Source: Desulfuromonas acetexigens
GTDB lineage: Bacteria; Desulfobacterota; Desulfuromonadia; Desulfuromonadales; Trichloromonadaceae
Length of the DNA: 64,000 nucleotides
Direction of reading: 5' to 3'
Assembly (NCBI RefSeq): GCF_900111775.1
Contig: NZ_FOJJ01000034.1
Location: 62,001 to 126,000, forward strand
Shown here: positions 44,343 to 52,959 of the stretch, piece by piece
Numbering within the stretch: the first letter of the stretch is position 1
Layout: each line of letters opens with the position of its first letter
The notes under the pieces: generated by a model
Told to the model about the DNA's origin: nothing
Seen by the model: only the letters and a program-made list of their open reading frames with translations
Databases searched by the model: none
Program-made: the position numbers and the translations under genes

Positions 44343-45122
44343 ATGGAAAGCTGCCTGTATACCGGCCAGGTCGGCCATCAACGCCTGTCACCGATCGGTA
44401 ATGCCTTCCGTTACAGCCTGTTCTTTCTCTATCTCGACCTGGCCGAGTTGGAAACTGTCTTTGCGAACCGCTGGCTCTGGTCGGTGGAGAAATCGAACTG
44501 GGCCAGTTTTCGCCGCTCCGATCATTTTCGCCCTGAATCTCTGCCGCTGGACCGTGCGGTGCGCGACGAAGTTGAACGACAGCTGGGGGGGAGGCCGAGG
44601 GGGCCTATCCGCCTGCTGACCCATCTGCGCTATCTGGGCTACTGCTTCAACCCGATCAGCATCTATTACTGCTTTGCCGAAGATGGGCAGACTCTGGACG
44701 CCTTCCTGATCGAGATCCACAACACCCCCTGGGGGGAAGAGTATCTGCGCGCCTTTGCTGCCCGGACCGATCACCGCGACGGTGACTGGTACCGGTACCG
44801 GCTGGACAAGGAGTTTCATGTTTCCCCCTTCATGCCGATGGATATCGTTTATGACTGGCGTTTCACCGCCCCGGGAGAACAATTGGCCGTCCACATGACC
44901 AACAATCGCCAGGGGGCCGAGGTTTTCAGCGCCTCGCTGCAGCTGCGACGGCAGCCGCTGACCGGCGGGAATCTGGCCGGCGCCCTGCTGCGCTGGCCGT
45001 TCATGACCGCCAAGGTCATCGCCGCAATCTACTGGCAGGCGCTGCGCCTGAAATGGAAGGGGGTGCCCTTTTACACCCATCCGGAACAGCTTGATATCAG
45101 GAAAGGACGCTACAGCCGATGA
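44343..45122 (+). CDS. DUF1365 family protein
   Basis: A 259-residue cytosolic protein of DUF1365. Motifs: CLYTGQVGHQRLSPIGNAFRY, RLLTHLRYLGYCFNPISIYY (about 96-115) and FHVSPFMPMDIVYDWRF. The family is nearly always encoded between a flavin amine oxidase and a CFA-type methyltransferase, as here, and is thought to act with them on membrane acyl chains. Its start is two bases after the oxidase stop and its end overlaps the next ATG by four bases. Confidence 0.93.
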   Translation: MESCLYTGQVGHQRLSPIGNAFRYSLFFLYLDLAELETVFANRWLWSVEKSNWASFRRSDHFRPESLPLDRAVRDEVERQLGGRPRGPIRLLTHLRYLGYCFNPISIYYCFAEDGQTLDAFLIEIHNTPWGEEYLRAFAARTDHRDGDWYRYRLDKEFHVSPFMPMDIVYDWRFTAPGEQLAVHMTNNRQGAEVFSASLQLRRQPLTGGNLAGALLRWPFMTAKVIAAIYWQALRLKWKGVPFYTHPEQLDIRKGRYSR

Positions 45123-46411
45123 ACCGGAACGAACAGACCTGCAGCACCTATCCGCGGAATGGGTCAACGAGGTTCGGCATCATCAATAAGCTGGCCCGGA
45201 GCCTGGTGCTGAAGAGCCTGGCGACGATCGAGGAGGGGGGGCTTACCCTGATTGACGGAGGCGAACACCATGAGTTCGGTCGGCAGGGATCCGAGTTGAC
45301 CGCCACGGTGCGCGTCCAACACCCGGACTTTTACCGGCGGGTGGCTTTCGGCGGAACGATCGCCGCCGGGGAAAGCTACATGGACGGTCTCTGGAGTTGC
45401 AGCGACCTGACCGCCCTGATCCGGATCATGGTACGCAATCAGGAGGCCCAGCAGGAGTTGGAGGGGGGGCTGGCCAAATTGACCGTTCCGCTCCAGAGAC
45501 TGCTTCATCGCCTCAACGACAACACCCGGAGGGGCAGCCGCAGGAACATCGCCGCCCACTACGACCTGGGCAACGATTTCTATCGGCTCTTCCTCGACCC
45601 GACCATGGTCTATTCCTGCGGCATTTTTGAACGGGCCGACAGCACCCTGGAGGAAGCATCGACCGCCAAGTTTGACCGCATCTGCCGCAAGCTGGGGCTG
45701 GCACCCGGCATGCGGGTGCTGGAGATCGGCACCGGCTGGGGCGGCTTTGCCATCCATGCCGCCCGGAATTACGGTTGTCATATTACGACCACCACGATCT
45801 CTCGGCAGCAGCACGACCTGGCGGCGGAAAAAATCGCGGATTGCGGGCTAAAGCAGCAGATCACCCTGTTGCAGCGGGACTATCGTGACCTGACAGGGCA
45901 GTTCGACCGACTGGTTTCCATCGAGATGATCGAAGCGGTCGGCCACCGACACCTGCCGGTCTATTTCCGCACCTGCTCGGAACGGCTGAAGTCGGACGGC
46001 GCCGCCCTGATCCAGGCTATCACCATGCCCGATCACCAGTATTCGCGCTACCTGAAGGCCCCGGACTTCATCAACCGCTATATTTTTCCCGGTAGTTGCT
46101 GCCCGTCGCTGCAGGCCATCACTGCAGCCGTCGCCCGAGAAACGGACTTGCGCCTGACCCATCTGGAGGACATCACCCCCCATTACGCCCGGACCCTGCG
46201 GGAATGGCGAAACGCCTTTTATGCCCATCTGGAACAGGTCAGGGGGATGGGCTTCGATGACCGCTTTGTCCGGATGTGGGAGTTTTATCTCTGCTACTGC
46301 GAAGGGGGATTTGCGGAGCGCTTCACCGGCAACCTGCAACTGTTGTTCACCAAGCCGTTGTATCGCGGTGAGCCGTTGCTGCCGCCGTTGGCCGGGAATG
46401 CATACCCATGA
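45119..46411 (+). CDS. Cyclopropane-fatty-acyl-phospholipid synthase family methyltransferase
   Basis: A 430-residue enzyme of the CFA synthase family, which adds a SAM-derived methylene or methyl to unsaturated acyl chains. RRNIAAHYDLGNDFYRLFLD and MVYSCGIFE (about 140-175), SAM loop VLEIGTGWGGFAIHAA (about 200), and MIEAVGHRHLPVYFRTCSERL are typical; YIFPGSCCPSL follows. Because it sits in the oxidase/DUF1365 cluster, it may form branched or furan-type chains and not cyclopropane; that is inference. Translation is coupled at both ends. Confidence 0.93.
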   Translation: MNRNEQTCSTYPRNGSTRFGIINKLARSLVLKSLATIEEGGLTLIDGGEHHEFGRQGSELTATVRVQHPDFYRRVAFGGTIAAGESYMDGLWSCSDLTALIRIMVRNQEAQQELEGGLAKLTVPLQRLLHRLNDNTRRGSRRNIAAHYDLGNDFYRLFLDPTMVYSCGIFERADSTLEEASTAKFDRICRKLGLAPGMRVLEIGTGWGGFAIHAARNYGCHITTTTISRQQHDLAAEKIADCGLKQQITLLQRDYRDLTGQFDRLVSIEMIEAVGHRHLPVYFRTCSERLKSDGAALIQAITMPDHQYSRYLKAPDFINRYIFPGSCCPSLQAITAAVARETDLRLTHLEDITPHYARTLREWRNAFYAHLEQVRGMGFDDRFVRMWEFYLCYCEGGFAERFTGNLQLLFTKPLYRGEPLLPPLAGNAYP

Positions 46412-46947
46412 AACATATCCTTCTGACGCTTTCCCTGCTGCTGACGACCGCTTGCAGCGCCTCTTTGCCGCCGCTCAAGACGATCGACAACGTCGACATC
46501 CAGCGTTTCATGGGGGCCTGGTATGTGATTGCCTGCATTCCGACCTTCATCGAGACCGAGGCCTACAACGCTGTCGAGACCTACCGGCTTGATCCGGACG
46601 GCAGCATCGACACGGTCTTCACTTTCAACAAGGGGGGCTTCGACGGCCCGCGCAAACGCTACAACCCGCGCGGCTTCATTGTCGATACGGTCAATAATGC
46701 GACCTGGGGGATGCGGTTTGTCTGGCCGTTCAAAGCCGAGTATCTGATCACTCACCTCAACGAGGATTACACCCAGACCGTCATTGGTCGCAACAAGCGC
46801 GACTATGTCTGGATCATGGCCCGCAGCCCGCAGATTCCCGAGGCGGATTATCTGCGGCTGGTAAAGGAGCTGGAGGGGCAGGGCTACGACATCACCAAAC
46901 TACGCCGGGTGCCCCATCTCCCGCCGAACAACGGAACCCAGCCATGA
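46408..46947 (+). CDS. Bacterial lipocalin (Blc-like) lipoprotein
   Basis: A 179-residue lipoprotein: lipobox LTTACS gives an outer-membrane lipid anchor. The lipocalin signature FMGAWYVIACIPTFIE (about 31-46), VETYRLDPDG, and YVWIMARSPQIPEADYLRL are kept. Blc binds lysophospholipids and fatty acids and is induced by envelope stress. It overlaps the CFA synthase stop and the next start. Confidence 0.93.
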   Translation: MKHILLTLSLLLTTACSASLPPLKTIDNVDIQRFMGAWYVIACIPTFIETEAYNAVETYRLDPDGSIDTVFTFNKGGFDGPRKRYNPRGFIVDTVNNATWGMRFVWPFKAEYLITHLNEDYTQTVIGRNKRDYVWIMARSPQIPEADYLRLVKELEGQGYDITKLRRVPHLPPNNGTQP

Positions 46948-47468
46948 ATGATCTGACCCGCAAGACGGTCAATGCGCTGCTGTTCCAGGCGGCCTGGTTC
47001 GCCGCCGTGCTGGGCGCGGCCCGGGGGTTGTTCTGGCTCGGTCCGCTGAGCATGATCCCGGTTCTGGCGCTCCACCTGGCCCTTCAGGAGGATCGGCGCG
47101 GTGAAGCCAAGCTGCTTCTGATCGCGGCTCTGCTTGGCTTCATCTTTGACACAGTATTCGTGGCGAGCGGTGTCTTCATGCCGTTGCAGCACCTTTTCCC
47201 CCGGCCTTTCAGTCCGCCCTGGATGATCTGCCTCTGGCTGAACTTTGCCGCCACCCTCAACGTCTCCATGGTCTGGCTGCGGCACCGCTACCTGCTTGCG
47301 GCTCTTTTCGGAGCGATCGGTGGACCTTTGGCCTATTACGGCGGCGCAAAACTTGGCGCAACCGAGGCCTTGCCGACCCTGTCCGGCCTGCTGCTCTTGG
47401 CCGTCGGCTGGGGAGTTATGACCCCACTTCTGGTCCGGTTGGCAAAGGTTCTCGTCAGCGAAAAATAG
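46944..47468 (+). CDS. DUF2878 integral membrane protein
   Basis: A 174-residue membrane protein with six hydrophobic segments. DUF2878 features are LLFQAAWFAAVLGAA at the start, LLGFIFDTVFVASGV (about 62-76), PPWMICLWLNFAATLN and LAYYGGAKLGA. Function unknown. It is the last gene of the lipid operon, coupled by ATGA to the lipocalin, and is followed by a terminator 130 bases on. Confidence 0.9.
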   Translation: MNDLTRKTVNALLFQAAWFAAVLGAARGLFWLGPLSMIPVLALHLALQEDRRGEAKLLLIAALLGFIFDTVFVASGVFMPLQHLFPRPFSPPWMICLWLNFAATLNVSMVWLRHRYLLAALFGAIGGPLAYYGGAKLGATEALPTLSGLLLLAVGWGVMTPLLVRLAKVLVSEK

Positions 47469-47600
47469 ATGCCGACTAAAACGACTCTTCCGTCAACCCT
47501 CGCCATTGGCGCGTTATCTCAACAAGGCATGGAAGGGAGTTTCTTAGTTCCACCATAACAGTGCGCGGAAAGGAGTTTCTGCACGCCACCACAGAACCAT

Positions 47601-47633
47601 GCCGGGAACCCCTACGGGAACCCGGCTTTTTTT
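47601..47633 (+). terminator. Rho-independent terminator of the lipid operon
   Basis: GCCGGG and CCCGGC flank a 14-base loop that itself contains complementary bases, followed by seven T. Confidence 0.88.
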
Positions 47634-47690
47634 CTTGCCTTCAGGGAACAGCAACCAAACAGCAACCAGAAAGCACTTTCCCCTAAAACG

Positions 47691-47719
47691 CAAAAAGGCC
47701 ACCCCGCTTGGAGTGGCCT
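47691..47719 (-). terminator. Terminator of tRNA-Pro
   Basis: On the minus strand AGGCCAC pairs with GTGGCCT around a ten-base loop, and four to five T follow (47692-47696). It lies 17 bases past the tRNA 3' end. Confidence 0.85.
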
Positions 47720-47735
47720 AAGTGCTTGATTTTAA

Positions 47736-47812
47736 TGGTCGGGGCGAAAGGATTTGAACCTTCGACCCCCTGCTCCCGAAGCAGGTGCGCTACCAGGCTG
47801 CGCTACGCCCCG
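47736..47812 (-). tRNA. tRNA-Pro (anticodon CGG)
   Basis: A 77-base tRNA ending in encoded CCA. Acceptor stem CGGGGCG/CGCCCCG, anticodon arm CCTGC-TTCGGGA-GCAGG with anticodon CGG, T-arm loop TTCAAAT, discriminator A. It reads CCG proline codons. No integrase or duplicated 3' end was found beside it. Confidence 0.97.
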
Positions 47813-47921
47813 ACATGGTTTTTTTCATGAACAACGGAAGGGATATTTACCATGGGCGATTAAAAAAGGCAAGGTTATTTTCAGGTGCTGCTGATTCGAG
47901 AAAGGGGGAATGTGAGTTACG

Positions 47922-47950
47922 TTTACAATTCAAAGTTGGTTTGCTATAAT
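47922..47950 (+). promoter_or_regulatory. Sigma-70 promoter of the cytochrome operon
   Basis: TTTACA (47922-47927), a 17-base spacer and consensus TATAAT (47945-47950). Initiation near 47957 would place the start just ahead of the ribosome site and ATG 47972, and rules out the in-frame start at 47885. Confidence 0.8.
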
Positions 47951-47971
47951 CGGCGCCGCCGAGGGGGCGAT

Positions 47972-49375
47972 ATGCACCATAAATGGAAAAGAGTGTCGAA
48001 ATTGCAGTTATTTATGTCGTTGCGCCTGGTTTTTTTAATCCTGGTCGGGCTAGGCTCGTTCTTTGTTCCGTCCCTGCTTTGGGCGGCTGCCGCGGTGCAG
48101 CCGGTTCGTTGCATCGGGATGGTTGCCAATGACAATGTCGGTAACGACCTCTCCTATCCTTCCTCTCTTTTTTACGATCCCGCCGCCGACGAGATTTACG
48201 TCACCAGTCCGTTGAAGAACAAACTAGTTCTTTTCACCGCCGATTATTTTCCCTACATGTCCGTGGGTGCCGGGCGCGGCCTGCACAGTGTTACCAGCTG
48301 TTATGTGTCCGACAATCGCCTCTATGCCTGTGCCGGGGCGAGCAAGGACGAGCCCCGTGGGCATCTGGTCATGCTCGACGGCGCCTTTCTGCCTGAGGGC
48401 AAAATCTTCTTTTCGGGGTTTGAAGGGGCCGATGTCTTTCTGCCGCGCAAGGTGGTGGTCGGGGCCAACGGCAACATCTACGTGACGGGTCTGACCGGTG
48501 TCGGCGTCGTCGTTCTCGATCCCGCCGGAAATTTCCTGAAGACGATCGAGCCCCGGGACGATGTGCTCGGAGTGACCGAGCAGGTGGCGATCATCTCCAT
48601 GACGGTCGGCGCTAACGGTAATCTCTATCTGCTCAGTGAGGGGATGGGGCGGGTTTACGTTTACGACCGCAACGAAAAATTTCTCTACAAATTCGGTCAG
48701 AAGGGGGGGGAATCCGGCAAGTTGGCCCGCCCCCGGGGGCTGGCCGTGGATGATCGGGCCGGACGGGTCTATGTGGTCGACTATCAGCGGCATGCGGTCT
48801 CCGCTTTTTCCCTCGAAGGGGAATTTCTGTTCGAGTTCGGCGGCATGGGGCAGGCGCGCGGTTGGCTGAACTATCCCAGTGATGTCTGTGTCGACAGCTT
48901 CGGTCGCGTCATCGTCGCCGATACCTTTAACCATCGGATCCAGATTTACGAAGTGGTGGGCGACGGTGCCGCAACGGCACCCGTGACGGCTTTGCCCGAA
49001 GCCCCCGGGGCGGAGATTGCGGAGGTTGAAGAGACAGCCGAGGAAGTGTCGGCACCGGAAGAGGCCGTCGTTGCGACTCCCCCGACGGATAAACGGGTCG
49101 ATCGCGACAAGGCTCCGGAGGTTCTGCCGGAAGCGCCGCGCGACGATTATGTCTTGCAGGTGGCTTTCGCCCGCGAGCCCGAAGCCGCTCAGGCCCTGCT
49201 GGAGCGGTTGGCGGCCGGGGGCTACCAGGTCTTTATTTATGAAGTCGACCGGGGGGACAAAGGTCTCTGGTACAAGGTGCTGATCGGTCCTTTTGTCGAG
49301 AAGGCCGAGGCCGAGGCGATGGCGGCCCGGTTGAAGGCGGAAGAGAAGCTGACGGCGATCGTGAGCAAGCGTTAG
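47972..49375 (+). CDS. NHL-repeat propeller protein with C-terminal SPOR domain
   Basis: A 467-residue exported protein (signal peptide LRLVFLILVGLGSFFVPSLL). Residues about 55-330 are NHL repeats (PSSLFYDPAADEIYVTSPL, RPRGLAVDDRAGRVYVVDYQ, YPSDVCVDSFGRVIVADTFN), forming a six-bladed propeller. A Glu/Pro/Ala linker follows, then a SPOR domain (YVLQVAFAREPEAAQALLER to WYKVLIGPFVEKAEAEAM) that binds denuded peptidoglycan. The NHL-SPOR pairing would hold a propeller at the cell wall. It is the first gene of the operon, right behind a near-consensus promoter. Confidence 0.87.
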   Translation: MHHKWKRVSKLQLFMSLRLVFLILVGLGSFFVPSLLWAAAAVQPVRCIGMVANDNVGNDLSYPSSLFYDPAADEIYVTSPLKNKLVLFTADYFPYMSVGAGRGLHSVTSCYVSDNRLYACAGASKDEPRGHLVMLDGAFLPEGKIFFSGFEGADVFLPRKVVVGANGNIYVTGLTGVGVVVLDPAGNFLKTIEPRDDVLGVTEQVAIISMTVGANGNLYLLSEGMGRVYVYDRNEKFLYKFGQKGGESGKLARPRGLAVDDRAGRVYVVDYQRHAVSAFSLEGEFLFEFGGMGQARGWLNYPSDVCVDSFGRVIVADTFNHRIQIYEVVGDGAATAPVTALPEAPGAEIAEVEETAEEVSAPEEAVVATPPTDKRVDRDKAPEVLPEAPRDDYVLQVAFAREPEAAQALLERLAAGGYQVFIYEVDRGDKGLWYKVLIGPFVEKAEAEAMAARLKAEEKLTAIVSKR

Positions 49376-49393
49376 GGCACGGGAGCGGGGGTG

Positions 49394-50218
49394 ATGGTGG
49401 GTCGGAATTCAAGGATACGCGTCATGGGCAGGGCTTTTTTGTTGCTGCTGTCGGTTGTATCCTTCGTGTCGGGGATCTTTGCCGGCGTTCCGGTTCGGGC
49501 CGAGAGCGTGCTCATCTACCTCGAAGCGGACGACTGTCAAAAGTGCCACGTGCAAGAGATTCGGGATATCGAAAGTCGCGGCGGCCTGCACAAGACGGCC
49601 GTCACCTGCCTGGATTGTCATGTCGAGCATCCGCCCCGGGGGACGGAGGCGATCCCCGAATGCACCCGTTGCCACGAGCCGGAAAAGAACAGTCACTATA
49701 CCGTCGGCAACTGTCGCGGCTGTCATCCCGCCCACCGTCCCCGGGATATCGAGTTCTCGGGAACGTCGCGGGTCACGCCGGCCTGTGCGTCCTGTCATCC
49801 CCATCAGGGAAAGCAGCTGGAGGACTATCCGAGCGCCCATACGCTGCTCGACTGCACGGAATGCCACAGCCGGCATGGAGAGTTTTTCAGGTGTCAAGAG
49901 TGCCACGATCCGCATACGCCGGACATGGTCTATGAAGACTGCCTCGGCTGCCATAAACCGCATATGCCCTCCAAGGTCGCTTACGACAACTTTGTTCCGT
50001 CGCGTTTCTGCGCCGGATGCCATCCGGCGGAAACCGAGCAGTTGGCACAGTCCCCCACCAAACATCGGGATCTTTTGTGCGTCTACTGCCACAAGGATCA
50101 GCACAAGCGGATTCCCCAGTGCGTGACCTGTCACCGGATGCCTCATAACCAGGCGTTCCACGAAAAATTTCCTGACTGTAACGCCTGTCACGGAGGCCCT
50201 CATGCCTTGCAGAAATAG
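49394..50218 (+). CDS. Exported 12-heme c-type cytochrome
   Basis: A 274-residue cytochrome with a signal peptide (AFLLLLSVVSFVSGIFAGVP) and twelve CXXCH motifs (CQKCH, CLDCH, CTRCH, CRGCH, CASCH, CTECH, CQECH, CLGCH, CAGCH, CVYCH, CVTCH, CNACH). This gives about one heme per 20 residues, the density of decaheme conduit partners such as MtrA/OmaB. As it directly precedes a large outer-membrane barrel, and overlaps it, it is the best candidate for the periplasmic cytochrome that plugs the barrel. An ATG at 49424 is an alternative start. Confidence 0.93.
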   Translation: MVGRNSRIRVMGRAFLLLLSVVSFVSGIFAGVPVRAESVLIYLEADDCQKCHVQEIRDIESRGGLHKTAVTCLDCHVEHPPRGTEAIPECTRCHEPEKNSHYTVGNCRGCHPAHRPRDIEFSGTSRVTPACASCHPHQGKQLEDYPSAHTLLDCTECHSRHGEFFRCQECHDPHTPDMVYEDCLGCHKPHMPSKVAYDNFVPSRFCAGCHPAETEQLAQSPTKHRDLLCVYCHKDQHKRIPQCVTCHRMPHNQAFHEKFPDCNACHGGPHALQK

Positions 50219-52346
50219 CATGCGCCTGCTGGCTGTTTTGGGCCTGGCGCTGCTACTGGTTGGCCCGCATCGGGCCGTCGCGGACCCTTTTTCCGTTTCC
50301 GGAAATTTGAATTATCGGGAAAACGGCGGCGACGACATGGATACTCAGCGGGCCCTCAATCAGTCCTATAATCTTAATTTTATTAAACAGTTGAGTTCGT
50401 CGATGGATTTCTCGGCGGCGACCCGTTATAACAATTATCAGGATTTTAAAGGCACTGACGACAACGACAGCAACTCCATCAACCCTTCGGCCGCTTTCGA
50501 CCTGCGCAATGAATGGTTCTCGCTCAACCTGAACGGCTCGCAAAACCGGATGAATGATGACGATTCACCGCCGTTGTTCAATCGAACCTGGGGCGGCAAT
50601 CTCTACAGCCAGATCGAAAAGTGGCCGAATCTGCGTTTGCACTACAACCAGAGTCAACTCTGGGATGATCAGCGCGACCATGATCAGGATGTCGAATCGA
50701 CCGATTACGGCGGTAGCGTAGAATACACCTGGAAAAGCCTGGCCATGCTCTATGATTTTCGCCGGGGCGAGTCGGATGATCTGGTGGAGGATATCAATAC
50801 CGAAACCCTGAACCATTATGCTCAGCTCAAATATACGGAAAGCTTCTTTCGCGATCGCCTTTCGATCGGCGCGAGCCAACAGTATTCCTCCAGCGAGATC
50901 GACACCGATGCCGCCGTTGGGGAGGACGGCGTGGTCATGCAGCCGATCTTCCTGACGTCCGGTCTTTCTGCCGTCGGCAAGATCGATCCCCGTTTTGTCG
51001 AGTTGAACCCCGCCGCCGGGCTGATCGATAACGACACGGCAACGGACAGTGTGCAGATTTTGCCGCAGGACAGCGACGAATATGTTCATCTCGGGATCGA
51101 GACCAGTTTCCAGCCGGTCAGCCGGATGGAGGTTTATTTCGATAAATTGCTGACCCCTGGGGAAGAGGGCGCGCTGACCGGGGCGATCTGGACCGTTTAT
51201 CGGAGCGACGACAATCGCACCTGGGATCGAGTGCGACAAATTGCCCCGACGTTCGATATCAAGGCGGGGCGCTCGCTGGTCTATGTCGATCTCGCGGTTC
51301 CGGTGACGGACCAGTATCTCAAGGTGGTCGTATCGTCGATCAACATTCAGCCATTGGCTACGCCTGTCTTTGTGACCGAAGTCCGGGCGGGGGAGCTGAT
51401 TTTCACCACGGCCGACCGGCTGAAAACCTCAAGCAAGTTCGTCAGCCACCAGACCCAACTCAATATCGGCTACCGTCCGGCGCCGGGCTGGTCAACGGGG
51501 TACAGCATGCGCCGGGTGCTTAATCTGCCGGAGTCGGATCTGGATAACCTCCAGACCACGCATGCCCTCAATACGTCCTATGCTCCGAGCCGGTATTTCG
51601 CTATGGCCCTCGGTGCGAGCGAAACTCGGGATAATACCCAAAACGACAACTTGGCGAGAACCCTGATTCGTTCCTATTCGGCGGCGTTCAACTCTTCCCC
51701 TCTCGACACCCTGGATGTCTCCCTGGGCTATACCCGGACTTACGGCTACGAGGGAGACGAGGAAACGGACCGGGGGGATACCATCCACGGCAATATCGCC
51801 GCGGAAATTTTCCCCGATTGGACCATGAGTTTTTCACCCTCTTGGACCCGAAACTACAGTTTTCCCACGGCTGAAGAAGAAGCGGAGGGCAATGCGAATG
51901 CCACGACGACCACCTACGGTTTCGTCCTGACCAGCAGCGCCCGTCTCACTCCGCGCCTGAATCTGACCGGCAACTGGAACTACGCGCACAGCACGTCCGA
52001 TTCGGAAAGTGAACTCGAAGAGGCGAGGGCGACGAGTTCCCGCCAGTATGGCGCGACCCTGAGCTATCGTCCTTCCGATGTGCTGCTGCTCAGCACCAGT
52101 TACCGCCGCGATGTCGATGCGGACGATACGTCCCTTTCCGGCACCCTGGCCTGGCTGTTGACCCGGACTCTGCAACTTAACGCCGGGGCCTCTTTCGGAA
52201 TGGAGTCGGACGATTCCGACCAGTACACCAGCACCATCAACTGGTCGGTGAGCCGCAACCTGGCCCTGCAGGCCGGCGGTGCCTATCAGGTAGCGAAGAG
52301 CGGAAATGTCTGGAGTCTGATGAGCAGTCTCAATGCCCACTACTGA
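50202..52346 (+). CDS. Large outer-membrane beta-barrel, candidate electron-conduit porin
   Basis: A 714-residue exported protein (signal peptide LAVLGLALLLVGPHRAVA). Most of it alternates polar and aromatic residues in short amphipathic strands (FSVSGNLNYRENGG, LHYNQSQLWDDQRDHDQD, LSVGYTRTY-type), ending in a strand with terminal tyrosine (LMSSLNAHY). Residues about 235-400 look different: a soluble, discoidin-like insert (HLGIETSFQPVSRMEVYFD, TWDRVRQI). GGAGG before ATG 50202 supports that start, which overlaps the cytochrome gene by 17 bases. Size and place suit the porin of a porin-cytochrome complex. Confidence 0.82.
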   Translation: MPCRNSMRLLAVLGLALLLVGPHRAVADPFSVSGNLNYRENGGDDMDTQRALNQSYNLNFIKQLSSSMDFSAATRYNNYQDFKGTDDNDSNSINPSAAFDLRNEWFSLNLNGSQNRMNDDDSPPLFNRTWGGNLYSQIEKWPNLRLHYNQSQLWDDQRDHDQDVESTDYGGSVEYTWKSLAMLYDFRRGESDDLVEDINTETLNHYAQLKYTESFFRDRLSIGASQQYSSSEIDTDAAVGEDGVVMQPIFLTSGLSAVGKIDPRFVELNPAAGLIDNDTATDSVQILPQDSDEYVHLGIETSFQPVSRMEVYFDKLLTPGEEGALTGAIWTVYRSDDNRTWDRVRQIAPTFDIKAGRSLVYVDLAVPVTDQYLKVVVSSINIQPLATPVFVTEVRAGELIFTTADRLKTSSKFVSHQTQLNIGYRPAPGWSTGYSMRRVLNLPESDLDNLQTTHALNTSYAPSRYFAMALGASETRDNTQNDNLARTLIRSYSAAFNSSPLDTLDVSLGYTRTYGYEGDEETDRGDTIHGNIAAEIFPDWTMSFSPSWTRNYSFPTAEEEAEGNANATTTTYGFVLTSSARLTPRLNLTGNWNYAHSTSDSESELEEARATSSRQYGATLSYRPSDVLLLSTSYRRDVDADDTSLSGTLAWLLTRTLQLNAGASFGMESDDSDQYTSTINWSVSRNLALQAGGAYQVAKSGNVWSLMSSLNAHY

Positions 52347-52382
52347 CCCATGAGAATCAATTTTGTGCTAATGAAAGAGGTG

Positions 52383-52952
52383 ATGAACGTGCGAAAATTT
52401 GCCTTGTCGCTGATGTTCGTGAGTCTGCTCGGCGGTTGTTCCACTCCCCGGCACTACGCCGCCGAAGCCCTGGGGCTCGGTTATGTGAAGCGGATCGTCA
52501 TTCTCCCCTTCGAAAACCATACGGAATCCAAATTCGCCGAGGAACGCTTCCGCGATGTCGTCGCCACCGAGATTCTCAGCCGGGGCCTCTTCGATATCAT
52601 CGAGAAGGGGGAAGCCCAGCGCTTTTTGCGCGAGGAGCTGGTGCGCAAGGAGCAGGAGACCCTCGATACGGCCGCTGCCCAGCGTTTAGGGGAAGAGCTG
52701 GGGGTCGAGGCCTATCTGGCCGGGGCCGTTCAGGATTTCGGGGAGAAGCAGAACGGGACGTACACCTTTCCCCTGGTTTCCGCCACCCTGCGCCTGGTCG
52801 ACGTCAAGACCGGCCAGATCATCTGGCAGTCGAGTGCCAGCGAGAGCGGCTACCGTACCGTCGACCGACTTTTCGGTTTTGTCAGCGACGACATCAGCCA
52901 TGTCAGCTTCCGCTTAGCCGGTCGCATGCTGAACACCCTGCAGAAGGATTAA
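52383..52952 (+). CDS. GNA1162/CsgG-like outer-membrane lipoprotein
   Basis: A 189-residue lipoprotein with lipobox LLGGCS. The body has the CsgG/GNA1162-type core: RIVILPFENHTESKFAEERF, VVATEILSRGLFDIIEK, AQRLGEELGVEAYLAGAV and TLRLVDVKTGQIIWQSSASE. CsgG relatives build export pores or assist lipoproteins. ATG 52383 follows AGAGG; the longer frame to 52350 lacks a ribosome site. It is the first of three such genes in a row. Confidence 0.8.
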   Translation: MNVRKFALSLMFVSLLGGCSTPRHYAAEALGLGYVKRIVILPFENHTESKFAEERFRDVVATEILSRGLFDIIEKGEAQRFLREELVRKEQETLDTAAAQRLGEELGVEAYLAGAVQDFGEKQNGTYTFPLVSATLRLVDVKTGQIIWQSSASESGYRTVDRLFGFVSDDISHVSFRLAGRMLNTLQKD

Positions 52953-52959
52953 TTGCTTG

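Noticed and set aside
47601-47812. Integration site at tRNA-Pro
   Set aside because: No integrase and no duplicated tRNA 3' end found in the window; terminators explain the inverted repeats.
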